Positions 37,390 through 49,431 of a DNA stretch of 64,000 nt are shown piece after piece (position 1 is the stretch's first letter; the number at the start of each line of letters is the position of its first letter). Both the position numbers and the translations under genes were made by a program. Source of the stretch: Dysidea avara (Eukaryota; Porifera; Demospongiae; Dictyoceratida; Dysideidae); assembly GCF_963678975.1 (NCBI RefSeq), contig NC_089279.1, positions 33,857,297-33,921,296 of the forward strand. The letters are read 5' to 3'. The notes beneath the pieces were generated by a model, which was given only the letters and a program-made list of their open reading frames with translations, searched no databases and was not told the origin of the DNA.

Positions 37390-37601
37390 ATGCTTCCTAG
37401 ATCCGCCTATGTTGTAACAGTTGTTACTACAGGTTTAGTACTGTTGTTATAATAGTAGTCATCATGTGAGCTGAATAGCTTTGCTAGAACTGAATTTGAT
37501 TATAATATTATTAAGTAAACATCACATGATGCAGTTGAAAGTGAGTTAGAGAAAGATACTGTAAAGAGGAATCTTTGGTAGGAGTAAAACTTAGCAGCTA
37601 A

Positions 37602-37755
37602 CACTGGAAGAATACTAAAATTTCCTGGATCAGGAAATATGCAGTACAGGGCAGAATTTCCTATAGACTTTCCTGGCTTTTCAGGAAATTCTGTAGGAAA
37701 TTCTGCCCTGTACTGCATATTTCTTGATCCAAGGAAATTTTAGTATTTTCCAGTG
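37602..37755. mobile_element. Palindromic (fold-back) element
   Basis: Arms of about 58 bp lead from CACTGGAAGAATACTAAAAT and mirror at the right end as ATTTTAGTATTTTCCAGTG, around a short centre with TTTCCTGGCTTTTCAGGAAA. Non-coding hairpin. Confidence 0.8.
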
Positions 37756-37814
37756 TAAATTGCATTTGGTGAAATAAATTCAGGCTCAACCTTCAGCTAT
37801 AAAAATGATTATCG

Positions 37815-38000
37815 GCTCAGGTGCCACCAGCTATAAGCTATAGACAAATTAGCTCCCAAATTTTCCCTCCATATGGTAAATTTAATTATCTTTTAAAATT
37901 ACTCTTTCTGAACAATCTTCCAGAAAACATTATCATCCAACCATCTCTGAATGGTTTAAAGATTTATTGTATGATAATATTATTTTATTGTAGACTAACA
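37815..38000 (+). mobile_element. Possible decayed LINE tail
   Basis: The plus-strand frame reads LFLNNLPENIIIQPSLNGLK, matching the WNNLPE...PSLNSFK style end of LINE ORF2 proteins with the tryptophan replaced. The rest of the element is not visible. The fold-back element lies just upstream. Confidence 0.45.
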
Positions 38001-38009
38001 AATTTAGTA

Positions 38010-39540
38010 ATTACTATGTATCTGTGTGTCATACTCTGTCTAGGGTTTCTACACAATATAGAGCATTTCCATTTACATCACTATAAACGTGTTATACAAA
38101 TAATTTAACATTCGTATCTTCATACTTGATGTATAAATGCACTAGTTCATTACTGCCATTTATAATAAGAATAGCTATATAGTTTAAAGTTCATGATTAA
38201 TGCTTACCATGCACCCCGGCTGCTATGTAAAGTATTACTGACTACCACAGTACGTATTTAGAACTGTCATACAAACAGGATCGGAGTTGCATAACTATTT
38301 CTCACAGTTTTAACAACCATGCAATTGTTGGCTTTCATTGTGGGACTCTACATGCAGCATGCCCAATATGCATGTACTGTGCATGGTACATGCATGGCAA
38401 TGGAATTTGGTCCCTGTATCCATGGTACATGCATGTCCCCCTCACTGTAACATCCATGCTCCATGATACATGCACTTCACATTCATGTAAAACTCAAGTT
38501 ACAGTAATGATGCATGGAGGTTCAAGTTGGCTGGCCAGGGATGAAGCAATTGCTCTACATCACTCTCTCTTTCTTGTAATGGTAAACAATCTTTCATTAC
38601 TGTACCCACAACACATATCCTATTTTGAACCCTAACCAAATGCCATAATCACATTCTACATAACCCTAGGAATTGGCATAAAAAAAACAGGACTAATAAG
38701 CTGGCCTAGTATAAGAGTGTGCATGGGTACAAAGTAAAAATCTATTAATACTCACATAAAAAGCATATGTACACACATAAGTGGTATCACATCATCACTC
38801 CACCAGACGGTTTCTCATCTTACATCTGCAGTCTTTATGTATCAACATTTGGGAAGTGACTGGCAAGTTAAAAATATCATTTTAAAGTCTTTTTTGTGAC
38901 CAAACAATATGGTACATACAGTATGGTATAATTATAGTTGTAGGTATACAGTACAGTACAATTCAGTATGGTATATAGCAACAGATAAACTAGCATGACT
39001 AAGGTAGATACTAAATTTGCAGTTTAGGTGATGATCCCCTTGTTGAGCGCTTTCATAGCAATGATTCCTACTATGTAGCTTATAATCCCATGCACCATGT
39101 TTCACTAACCAAGGTTAACAGATGGTGAGGCTACAGAATAAGTGCATATTAAAAGTATTTGTCTCACCACTATAATTCACTTTACAATAGAACCTTTTTG
39201 CTGGAACATTAAAACACCTTGCACATGAGACGTAGAACTATGGACTCATTAAGATCATATCAAAGGGGCTTCATAACCCTGAAACCTTATGCATGTAAAG
39301 TAGTCTGGAACCCCATATACACAAGGGGCACTTGAAACAATGATCCGATTTGTGTTAGTATACACCATTTAGACCCATGAAATTAGGAAACCTCATTAAT
39401 AAGGGAACTTTTCATGGACAGGTTCCAAAGCACTACAGCACAATACATTGGATTGTTCTGCAGTGACAGAGGTGTCCATCTCAGGGTGTCCATATTGAGG
39501 GTTCATGTCTTCAGCATCTGAAAAATTGTTACCAACCTGC
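38010..39540. other. Spacer, no gene recognised
   Basis: AT-rich sequence with a small patch of CATGCATGG words (about 38370-38480) able to form short hairpins. Nothing else is supported. Confidence 0.5.
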
Positions 39541-39544
39541 AAAA

Positions 39545-40545
39545 TGAAAGCAAACAAAGCCTCCGGCAGCCATGCTAAACACAGCTATTACCACCCAGCA
39601 AACCAGCACTGGGATTCCTGTGCACCACTCAGGCAGTTGAATCTTGTGCAGGCAAATCCTCCTGGGGCAGGACTAGTGGATCACAAGGAGAGGTTGCTGA
39701 ACCTGAAATTTCACAACTACCCACATACCACTAAGGGACAATTAAAAATTTGCTTCCCCACTAAATATCAAAGTACATTCCTACATACATATATACATAC
39801 ATACACACATACATACATACATACATACATACATACATACATACATACATACATACATACATACATACATACATACATACATACATACATACATACATAC
39901 ATACATACATACATACATACATACATACATACATACATACATACATACATACATACATACATACATACATACATACATACATACATACATACATACATAC
40001 ATACATACATACATACATACAAACGTACATACATACAAATACATACAATACAAACATACATACATACATACATACTTACATACATACGTACATACATACA
40101 TACATACATACATACGTACATACATACATACATACATACATACATGCGTACTTGTACATACATGCGTACTACGTGATTTTCATGGTTAGTTCTATGGTGT
40201 CCAGTTTACAGAACAACATGCAAACTAGACACATACACTGGCTGTTGCAAGCATACCCAGTGAAACAATGAGACAGTTTTGCCTCACAAGTTAATTGTCT
40301 GTGCATTCAAAAATCCCACCTACTGTGTGACACGAGACTGTACAGTTGGCAGTTGCTTTCAAGAACATCAAGTCCCCATTATACTGTATACAGCTGGGTT
40401 GGCTTTTCCTCAGTTTATAACAGATCACCTGGGAAGAATGGAATGCTTGGTAAAGGAAATGGCAACAACAACTGGGTATTTCTATACTTTGCGTGCGATT
40501 GCCAAATAATCAGCTATGCTACCATGGAGACATATGCACTACGAC
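39545..40545 (+). mobile_element. SINE-like element copy 3, split by a microsatellite
   Basis: 39550-39720 shares its body with 26360-26460 and with 29625-29835. The part at 40250-40540 resembles 26500-26760 (for example 'cagctgggt', 'cctcagtt'). Between them an expanded CATA tract lies at 39780-40158. This looks like one element whose internal simple repeat expanded. Confidence 0.5.
39780..40158. repeat. (CATA)n microsatellite, ~380 bp
   Basis: Nearly uninterrupted ATAC/CATA units, with a few GTAC and AAAC variants towards the right. Long Tyr-Ile-His-Thr and Met-Tyr-Val-Cys open frames over it are artefacts. Confidence 0.97.
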
Positions 40546-41075
40546 ACTTAACACACACACACACAAATATACACACATTACACTCACATCGTAGTACATA
40601 CAGTAAATGCACAACAACATACACACATTACACTCACGTCATAGTACATACAGTAAATGCATCCATGCACCCACAGAGATCCATATTATACTACAAACTG
40701 TATTTTTAATTAATCATTTTAATCTTTTTTATGAGACTAATTACAGATGGCATTTATTGGATGCAACCTCTGCTGAGCACTTATTGCAAACACAATTCTC
40801 AAAAGGTCACATGCAATTTATACTTCTGGAGTAGTAATGGAAGAGACTGTGCCTAAGAGACATAAATTGCATCTACCATTAGTTCAATAAGGCTTCCTCT
40901 AAAAAAATTTATATGTACGTATGTCCCACTATAATCAATAAATAATTGCAGGGAAAACTCACCAGCCCAATATACAGATTACCTTCAACTTTCCATTCGC
41001 TTGAGATTAAGAAACCGGACACAAGTTGTCTTAGAATCAAGTCACCAGCTGGTCTGGGGTTTTCTGTATTGTGAT

Positions 41076-41195
41076 GTTGAGATACTGACCCCCTGTTATG
41101 TTGAGATACTGACCCCCTGTTATGTTGAAATACTGACCCCCTGTTATGTTGAGATACTGACCCCTGTGATGTTGAGATACTGACCCCCTGTTATG
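41076..41195. repeat. 24-bp tandem repeat x5
   Basis: Units starting at 41076, 41100, 41124, 41148 and 41171 read GTTGAGATACTGACCCCCTG plus TTAT; the fourth is one base short. Non-coding minisatellite. Confidence 0.92.
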
Positions 41196-41437
41196 TTTAC
41201 ATGTTTTTAGTAGCCTTCTTGTTGGTCCCAAGTAGTAATATAATATGCATCAACTGTCCAACCATTTTTTCCCATAAATGTATTGTTGAAGATTTAAAAT
41301 TTATAATTTAGTCAAGAGGCTAAGGAGCCACACCGCAGCCCGGGATCTGGAATTCCTGCTGCATTCGGAGCTGATGGAGTGATGCAACAGCCTACTTGAT
41401 CAGTATTTTACTCTCCTGGCACATAAGAGCTGACAAG

Positions 41438-41572
41438 GTTTCTATGCTATTTAGAGACCCAAAAATGATGTGGGCGAGATTTACCCACAAATTAATTGCC
41501 AAGGCTACAGGCTGAGGTAATTAATCGTGGGTAGCCAAGCCCTGAGGGCTAAATGGTATAGAAACCGATGTT
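41438..41572. mobile_element. Small inverted-repeat element
   Basis: AGGTTTCTATGCTATTTAG at the left end and CTAAATGGTATAGAAACCG at the right end are imperfect inverted repeats enclosing about 90 bp. Non-coding. Confidence 0.5.
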
Positions 41573-41580
41573 CGCTAGCT

Positions 41581-42171
41581 CTAGAAAATTTTCCTGAGTA
41601 AAGTGGATACAGAAAGAGCAAAAGTAAGTGGAAAAACTGTGGCTGCTATATTGATATTTTCCTGGCGTACCAGTTGATAGTGACAGGTCAGAGCCACTGT
41701 GACATTAGTAGGCAGTGGCAGAAAGTAATCAAACAGTAAGGCTATTTCCCTGCTGAGTAAAGGAGATAAAGTGAGCAAAGAAACTGACTGTATAGTATTA
41801 AGACTTGTCACCAATGACATTTAGTGAATCAATGACAATGATGTTTGTCTTGCGTAGAAATAATAAGCTAACAGTAAGAATATTTCCCTACTGAGTGAAG
41901 GAGGAAAAGAAAGAGCATAGAAAGTGACAATTCGTTGCTGCCTTCGAGTCTTGATAGTCAGACATGGCATCAGTACATTAGCACGAGTTTCTTGTCCAGA
42001 AATTAAACAAACAGCTAGGCTTTCTTGTTTATGGCTTTGTTGATTTTCATTGGATAGATGTAGTGAACAACCACAACTAGACCACGGGTTGCACTTAGTA
42101 ACCTCAATAAGCATCAAAGCTAGGAAACTGAGCATAAATTTTCTAATTTGCTTTAATTCTTCCAGTAACAA
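41581..42171 (-). CDS. Hypothetical secreted protein (uncertain)
   Basis: The minus-strand open frame 42171-41821 (116 codons) and a second, 41820-41581 (79 codons), are contiguous in one frame separated by a single TAA. The first begins with a probable signal peptide (MLSFLALMLIEVTKC), followed by PWSSCGC and later SGQETRANVLMPC, which faintly recalls a thrombospondin type 1 repeat. Three pyrimidine tracts ending in TTCACTCAG or TTTACTCAG lie on this strand and could be splice acceptors, so the true exon structure may differ. No family is assigned. A CpG-richer stretch lies upstream at 43.0-43.5 kb. Confidence 0.28.
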
Positions 42172-42628
42172 ATCATACCCAAGTCATATTTAATATTACC
42201 CTAGGTTTTACATTTTACAGGGCTTGATTTCAGTGCTATGAATAAAATGAGAATTGGTAAATTGTATGATGGTTGTGATTTGTGTTCTGAGTATATGGAT
42301 AGTGTGAGACTCCAAAAATATTCAGCACTTTAATAATCTACTCTTGTACATAGTTAAGGTAACAGCGTCAACATTTAATCGTAGACTTGTCATGTGTTTT
42401 TTCAATAGAACATTTCATCCTATAGCTCATAAAAACAATTAACAGGGACGGGCAAAACTCATCAAGAGTTTACAGCATATCAAATGAAGTGTATATACAT
42501 ACCCATGATTTAAAACTAGTGCATTCATAGGCTCTATCCAGGTAAAGGAACCAAGTTTTTATCATCAGTTCTAATTTTGGCTCTGTCACACTGTAAGTGG
42601 TAAGTGATCTGACCAGACTAACTGCCAC

Positions 42629-42907
42629 TCAAGTAGTCTGCTTGGACCATACAAGATTCAAAGGTGGTAGCAGCAAATGAGCAAGCAGCAGTTTTGTTCC
42701 ATCGAATGCACCACACAGGAGACTACTTATGGCAGAGGGCCCGGATCTGTCAAGATCTGTTAGGCATAACATAAGTTGTCCAACTGGACAATTTGCAGTG
42801 TTGAAGGGGACCAAGTAGCTATAGTTGTGCTGTAAGACCCTATCTAGTGAACGGTCCATGGGACTGATCATGGTGATATAAACTGTGACAGTGCCTGGCA
42901 TAGCCAT
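42629..42907 (-). CDS. Hypothetical exon-like open frame (uncertain)
   Basis: A 92-codon minus-strand frame (MAMPGTVTVYITMISPM... ending WSKQTT) lies between the CpG-rich patch and the possible secreted-protein gene. It reads like protein but has no motif that I recognise, and its splice sites were not resolved. It may be chance. Confidence 0.2.
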   Translation of the reverse strand: MAMPGTVTVYITMISPMDRSLDRVLQHNYSYLVPFNTANCPVGQLMLCLTDLDRSGPSAISSLLCGAFDGTKLLLAHLLLPPLNLVWSKQTT

Positions 42908-43019
42908 ATTAAACTTGTGTTCCCCATTCCTGTCCCATCCTAGTCATAAAAAGCGCTAGTTATATATATGCCAAAACAGAAGTGAGTGTAGACAACAAAT
43001 TGTACCTAAATACTCTCCA

Positions 43020-43500
43020 GATTCCTGGCCTCGACCTACTCGCTGGCCTCAGTGTATCGGCCGCGCCGGCCTCGGGTACGCTTTCCCTGTCCTTCTATTT
43101 CTAAAGGATTTATGATTCCAGGACTAAATTACCCAAAACATGTTAACAGTAACTCAGGTAGAATCTGGTGACTACGGTTAACAACTACCGGGTAAGTACC
43201 CAGATAACAATGCGAGAACCGGGTGCGATATGCAGGGGGGTGTCACGTAGGTACGCGCTGTAGGTAGATCTGCGACCGCGGTCAAAGTCTTGACTGGCGG
43301 AGATTTCGCTTTGACCTGTCACAGTGACTAAGAGCCATTTTCGACCTTTGACCGGTGACTTAGCCATAGCGACGATATTTCAGCACTTTTCGGTTGTGGG
43401 TTGGAAGCTTTTACCCTTGACCTTTGAATTGGCACGATTTTGGCGGCCTTGACCTTTGACTTTGACCGCGGTCGCAGATCGCGGTCCAGCTGGTCAGCTT
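43020..43500. other. CpG-rich patch with an inverted repeat
   Basis: This stretch is clearly richer in CG steps than its surroundings (for example CGGCCGCGCCGGCCTCGG near 43060). It contains GATCTGCGACCGCGGTCAAA at about 43267 and its inverted copy ending near 43481, about 215 bp apart, with several TGACCTTTGAC-like words between. It could be an unmethylated promoter or a young inverted-repeat element. Confidence 0.45.
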
Positions 43501-43807
43501 TTAAAATATAATTGCGGGATTTAGCTAAGTCTAAAACGAGGTGTGTATTACTAAAAGATGGTAACTAGTAGCGATCAAACTATATAAGCAGCAGTTTTCT
43601 GAGGAAAACTAGACACACTCGTCACCACCATCCACTTCACTTTATCCACCCAAGCGCAAACACCACAGCATATCAAAATAGCTACTTTCCAAGAACTATC
43701 ATTGATTGGAACTCATTATCAACCTCATTAATTGAAATCACTGATAAGAAATTATTTCTAGATAACAGTTGTAGCTAACTAATCATTTGTAAATAACTAA
43801 TTGTACA

Positions 43808-44507
43808 TAGTCTCGCGTAGCCAGACTCTATTTCTCCGCACGGTGCTTATCGATTGGAAATTATAAGCGCCTGCTCCGAAAGGGTCTGGGGACTCTACAA
43901 TAGAAATGTTCTGCCAGCAAATCACCTCTGGATGGGTGAGCGTTGATTGGCCCTAAACCACTTTTAAAAGAGGTGTGGATGACCACAGTTGGCTTCATCA
44001 TCAGCTAAAGGCAAGGCTTCAGCCTGTTCAGACTCTACAACAAAGGTAAAAGAGCTGACGAGTGTCTGATATACGAGGTGATATGCGCAATCTCACCTTC
44101 ATGCAGACAGCTTGAGCAAAGAAAATGGCAGTATGCATAGCTATAATAACTTTTACCTTGTTTTCTCTGCGAGTTGCATGCCAGTCTGGAGGCAAAACTG
44201 TATATTTCACCTCGCATCTCAGATACGATCACGCTCGTTACAACAAATTTAATAGCTCTTATAATATTCCTTGGTTGTAGAGTCTGAACAGGCTGAAGCC
44301 TTGCCTTTAGCTGAGGATGAAGCCAACTGTGGTCATCCACACCTCTATTGAAAGTGGTCTAGGGCCAATCAACGCTCACCCATCCAGAGGTGATTTACAA
44401 GCAGAACTTTTCTATTGTAGAGTCCCCAGACCCTTTCGGAGCAGGCGCTTATAATTTCCAATCGATAAGCGCCGTGCGGAGAAATAGGGTCTGGCTACGC
44501 GAGACTA
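43808..44507. mobile_element. Non-autonomous DNA transposon with long TIRs and 9-bp target duplication
   Basis: The 700-bp element has inverted ends of about 235 bp, starting TAGTCTCGCGTAGCCAGAC and ending in its complement CTGGCTACGCGAGACTA. It is flanked on both sides by AATTGTACA (43799-43807 and 44508-44516). A 9-bp duplication with long TIRs fits Mutator-like elements best, though there is no transposase to confirm it. The minus-strand frame at 44035-44340 overlaps one arm and is not a gene. The near-identical arms and intact target duplication suggest recent insertion. Confidence 0.88.
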
Positions 44508-44519
44508 AATTGTACATAT

Positions 44520-44565
44520 GTCCCCCCCGTGTAATCCCCCCCTGTAATTCCCCCCCGGGCATAAT
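44520..44565. repeat. Poly-C triple tract
   Basis: Three C7-8 tracts separated by GTGTAAT/TGTAATT spacers lie immediately right of the transposon. Confidence 0.8.
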
Positions 44566-44739
44566 CAGTAAACACTGCCTGCCCAGTAATAATAATAAAA
44601 AAATAAATCAAACTAAGTAAGCAGCAGAATATTTCCCAAGCCTCAGGCGCCTTTAAAAATAATTATCGATAGAAATCGATTTATTATTATTATTTATTAC
44701 TATTGATATGCATACAAATAATGACATAATAATTAGTCA

Positions 44740-44897
44740 TGTAATGGGGAAAACCTGGTCTCTGCTTGTACCACGGCAACTGCAGCTAATGGGTTCTCAC
44801 GAGCAAATCTACCGGAAGAAGAGCGAGAACCACGTAGACATCTAGAAATCGACAAGCGCCACCCCGAGAAAATAGGGTATGGCCACGCGAGACTACA
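44740..44897. mobile_element. Fragment related to the 43.8-kb transposon
   Basis: The right end GGCCACGCGAGACTA, preceded by AAATAGGGTATGGCC, matches the right terminus of the element at 43808-44507 with a few changes. No clear left partner or target duplication is visible. Confidence 0.5.
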
Positions 44898-44981
44898 AGC
44901 TCGCATAACGGTATAGTTCAGCATCTATAACTAGCTATAAAATACGTACGACTGATTTAGACAAATAATGTCCCCCGGAGG

Positions 44982-45046
44982 ATCCGGAGCCTTGCATGTG
45001 GTTACGCAATTAGCTCCGGAGTCTTGCATGTGGTCACGCAATTAGC
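44982..45046. repeat. 32-bp direct duplication
   Basis: Two head-to-tail copies around TCCGGAGCCTTGCATGTGGT. Simple local duplication. Confidence 0.85.
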
Positions 45047-45049
45047 TGG

Positions 45050-46430
45050 CTAGCATTTGCAAGTGGAATATTTACGCAGTTGTGGAGAGATAATTAGTTA
45101 GTGGTGGCAGGCTACTTGTGTTATCCAGGATATTGGGTGAAAAACGAGGTGGAAAATCAGTCACGTTAGCTAATCTGAGGTACGTAGCTATAGCTACTAT
45201 CGGAAAGTCGAGGAACAGACTTGATTCTTGTCGCCAAACCCTTTACGTATAAGGTACGTAGCTATATGGACCATGCACACACTGTTCAGCTAGGCGTGAG
45301 TCTACTAGTCTAGTGAGTCATTTTGTTTTTGGTCTACGTAGCTATATATAGCTACGTAAATCAATTTGCTAGAAAGACGTCTGATGTCAGTGTTTGTATA
45401 GCTAAACTCTAATTGTTAATAGCTATTAAACAAAATGTAGCTATATATGAAGTGGATGTTGTCACAACATTGTCCCACTAGAAAAGAGTATACGTAGCTC
45501 ATGGTGGTATACAGGTACACTTCTTTACTATAATTATAGCTAGTTATCAATTTTTGCTGCAATTCTGCATGAATCGAGCCTCAGAAATTAATATCACTTA
45601 TTAGTTGATCTGCCTTTAATGACAAAATTTGGAGGGTAATAGAGTTTATTAGCTCTAGAAAGGAGTACATGCATACAAGGGAATTTGTAACCATGTAATT
45701 GTAATATGTATACTGTAGGTCAGTGATTCAGAAGTTCCATAGCCAAGCAGGAAAGAAACCTTTAGCAAATTTGCAACAATACGACTGTTTATAACACTGG
45801 AAAATTAATTTTGTTATTAGAAGTAAATTGGATATAAAAGTTTAGATTGGCACAATATGCTGATTTGCCAGATTTGTTAAATTTGTCTTCTGCTAAACTG
45901 TCCGGTATATAACTACTCGCCATCCCACAAAACTGCAGATATCCAGTTGTATATAGCTATACATGCTTTTAGAAAATTACTTAGATAAAGGCTTTAGATG
46001 AATCTTGGGTATTAAGCTGTTAGCTCAATTATAAATGTATGCTGAATCTGTATATTAGCTATTAGCTATGTTTTTAGTATGTGAAGCACCGATGTATGTA
46101 TGTTCATTACTCAATTGATAATTGAAATTATATTGTTAGGGTCTAATATGTTTATTTTGATGCCTGTATTGTGTCTCTTAGCACCTTATGTAGCACTGCA
46201 GTCTGCATGAGTACCCCTTATAGCACTTAACTTTAGTAAACGTATAATATGGTAAAACTGTGGTTGTATGTATGTATGTATATTTACATACTTAGGTTTG
46301 CATTTCAAAGGGTTAGATGATCTTTGTTTTTAAAAACAAGTTCTAAATTTTCCTTTACTATAAGTATGGTAAATGGTATTCCACTTCAAAGACTAGTTAT
46401 GGTAACTAATTGTTTGTCTGGGTAGTATCA
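45050..46430. other. Spacer, no gene recognised
   Basis: AT-rich, with several GTAGCTATA words. I see no coding exon with splice support. Confidence 0.5.
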
Positions 46431-46442
46431 AAGAGATTAAAG

Positions 46443-47082
46443 CATAGATCCTTTACACCCCATCTCCGCATACTTGCTGTACTTACGTGCTGGACTATCC
46501 GCACTGTTAGTTAATCAGTGTTAACCGGGAGGAGAAAGTATGATCCATTGTTCTGTAGTGAATTTTGTGTTGTTTGATACAATAATCTTGTTCTTTACTT
46601 CGAATAAGGCAGAAAGGTGATTGTGGATGCAAAAAACAGTGACAAAACTTGCTGACAGACTCAAGCGATTAAAACTTTGGCTAGCTGTAAGTCTCGAATT
46701 GTTCACACCACTATGAGCGTCAAATCCAGTCCATAAGTATAACTTGAGATAAAGAATCGAACCAACAAAGTCATTAGTCCATGTTTCTGTGTTCAACTCT
46801 TGCTACTTGAATGGTGGCAACAAATTTTGGCTAGCTCTACCCGCCTGAAACAACATCTTCTTAACTTACAATTTGTTTTGTGTACTTATATATCCATCCT
46901 TTGTTAATCGAACTGAAGTAAACTCATTGCCTGTACTGTTCACTAAACAGAGAATTAGTATGCTAAAGTTGAGTTACTGATGCAGCAATTCATAGATCTC
47001 TATGTAGAAAGGTATCGATGGAGGTGAGGATGGAAGTGTTAAAAACAGAACAGTTCAATCCCAGGGGTGTAAAGGATCTATG
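46443..47082. mobile_element. DNA transposon relic with CATAGATCCTTTACACCCC ends
   Basis: Inverted ends CATAGATCCTTTACACCCC (46443-46461) and GGGGTGTAAAGGATCTATG (47064-47082) enclose 640 bp. ATTAAAG flanks both ends (46436-46442 and 47083-47089) as a 7-bp target duplication. The minus-strand frame 46521-46796 inside could be a remnant, but it matches no transposase motif I know. Superfamily not assigned. Confidence 0.75.
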
Positions 47083-47094
47083 ATTAAAGTGTTG

Positions 47095-49425
47095 AATCTA
47101 AATTAGATAGAAGCCATGTAACAAAAGAAAATTTATGTGACTGCTTGAGGCTACATGAGCTTGAGATTGCTCAGTACACTCAACAAATTTTAGCCTCTCT
47201 CAGTAGTACTCAGTGGGATGCATGTACACTCAGTAATGAGGTTGTGAATGATTGTGTGGATGAGCTACTACTGCTGATGTGGCTGAGGCTTTACACTTAG
47301 CCTCTACTTCTGTAATCATCAAAATAGCTAGATTATATACTATAACAGTTACCTAGCTTCATCTTCAAAGTATCTTAAAAGGTTTTAATTATTTGTCACC
47401 TTCCATAATGCATCTACTGAGTCAATGGCCTAACCACATGGCTACTGTTTCCTAACCATCAAAGCTACTGCATGACCAATATGGTCATGTAACAGGCTTT
47501 ATGGTTAGGAAGTGGTTGGAGATTGACCTGGTAGTTACAAGGCTTGAGTTCATGACTGCTGGTGTACTTTGTTTCCTGTAGCTATAAACTCTTTACTCCA
47601 ATTACTCTTGGTTACCCATCCGTAAAATTGGGAGCCTACAACTTGTGTATGCAAGTATGTGACAAACATAATAACAGTTTTTAACTGATGCTGATCAAGC
47701 AGGATTTTTCAAGGCGGTTTCCAACAGCAACACTATGACTAGGTCACCAGCAGCTGGAGTCTAAAATGTAACAGATTGCCATATTTCATGGATGAGATAA
47801 TGTGATAGTTAACATGATATATAACCCCCTGGGACACAGATTTGTAAACAATAAGAGCATTATTTGATTTCTAATGAAGCAATGAGGCATATATTCAGCA
47901 TGTGTCTTGTAACACCCAAGTGTATGATATTTTTCAACAGGGAGACAGTATCAGCTACAGCTGTTTTTAGCTGTGCATGCCCTGAGCACATTATAACAAC
48001 CATATAATTATACAAAATTAATCATTTTAAAACTATTTAATTAATGATACTGTTTCATTTAAGCTGCTCCAAATAACTGTGCCATAATCATACAAAGATC
48101 TTTTCCTCATTATAGTTTAAATGTATGGCTGGTACATATAAATGATGAATAGTTGCACCCAGCACCGCCTGTCACAGACACAACAGTTTTCAAAGTGCTG
48201 TGTAAATGGAAGGGTGATTTTCTTGACAAAATCTTGTAGATTTTGAATAGCATTGTGGAATCTGCAATGCTCAGCTAAGGTAAGTTTAAACACAGAAGAA
48301 CTAGTGTCAGTGATATACAGGAGGTCTAGTCCCATGTATGTCTAAAAACTGCAGACTATGGCAGTATATACTCATATCCTTATTTTACTGCATTACCCAC
48401 ATTTATATTTCTACAATGTCTATATATAGTCTAGAAATATTTCTTCTTTAATGAAAGAGCCTAAAATTCAATACAGTGGCGTAGCCAAACCCTGACAAGC
48501 CAAGACATTACCCTGGCAACAGACCACTTTGCCCCACCATCAGCCACCCAGAGCAATTAAAGACATGGGCTGGAGCTATTGTAGCTACAAGAATAGATAA
48601 CATAACTTACACCTTACACAATACTAACCATGGTATTTTCGCCAATGTTTTTCTTTCCAACTAGTCAAAGGACAGAGATGGGATTATCCAAGGGATTTTC
48701 CATATAAGTAACTCAACTGTGTAAAAATAATAGGAGGAAATAAATAGAAGCGAGACCATGTGATTAAAAAATACCGCACAGCATTGTGACAAGGAGTCAA
48801 GAAAAGAATTTGTAGTCCATTAAAGTGGGTTGGACAGTTAACATTTGGATTAACTAGTGTAACTATCAGTGTGGTCAAAACTCAGATCAGAGAATAGAGG
48901 CGAGGCAGCCTATTTAGGTATTTAGGCATTAGTACCTGCTGGCCATGTAGATGCTATTTAGTGATAGTTCAAATGGTATGGAGTACTTGTTCAGTCAGCA
49001 ATTGTTTTCTCTTTTTTGTTTCTAAGCTGACAACTCTAATGGTATAGTCATCACGTGATACAACACTAAAAGCGCCTCATGCTTTAATTCAGATTACTTC
49101 TTAGTCTGGTATTAAGATACAGAGATGTAGTAAGGGATAAGAATGCCAATAACTAGCTAGCGTTCACTTAGAGCAAGGTTACAGTACATTAGTCATTTTG
49201 CATACAGTAGTGTAGGTAGCTATATGTAGTGATGCATACACATTACTTTTAAAATGCTGCATTGATGTCCATATGAAAATGGACATGTGTATGTGTGCTG
49301 CATGGTCGGCTTGCCTGTCCAATGCCCTGACATGGCAAAACGTCTGGCTACTCCACTGATTCAAAAACATAATTTCCAACAATAGTTTCTTCTCATATTA
49401 AAATACCTGTTAATGGCAACATAGA
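47095..49425. other. Spacer, no gene recognised
   Basis: AT-rich with short open frames only. The frames at 48117-48335, 48684-48878 and 49179-49382 lack domain or splice support. Confidence 0.5.
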
Positions 49426-49431
49426 TATTTA

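Noticed and set aside
37108..37452. Open frames across the N run
   Set aside because: They consist of TG repeat and undefined bases.
39505..40176. 223-residue open frame, the longest plus-strand frame after the ligand gene E exon
   Set aside because: It is a SINE fragment joined to a CATA microsatellite; the protein is mostly a four-residue repeat.
44035..44340. 101-residue minus-strand frame
   Set aside because: It lies within the 43.8-kb transposon, overlapping an inverted arm, with no transposase motif.
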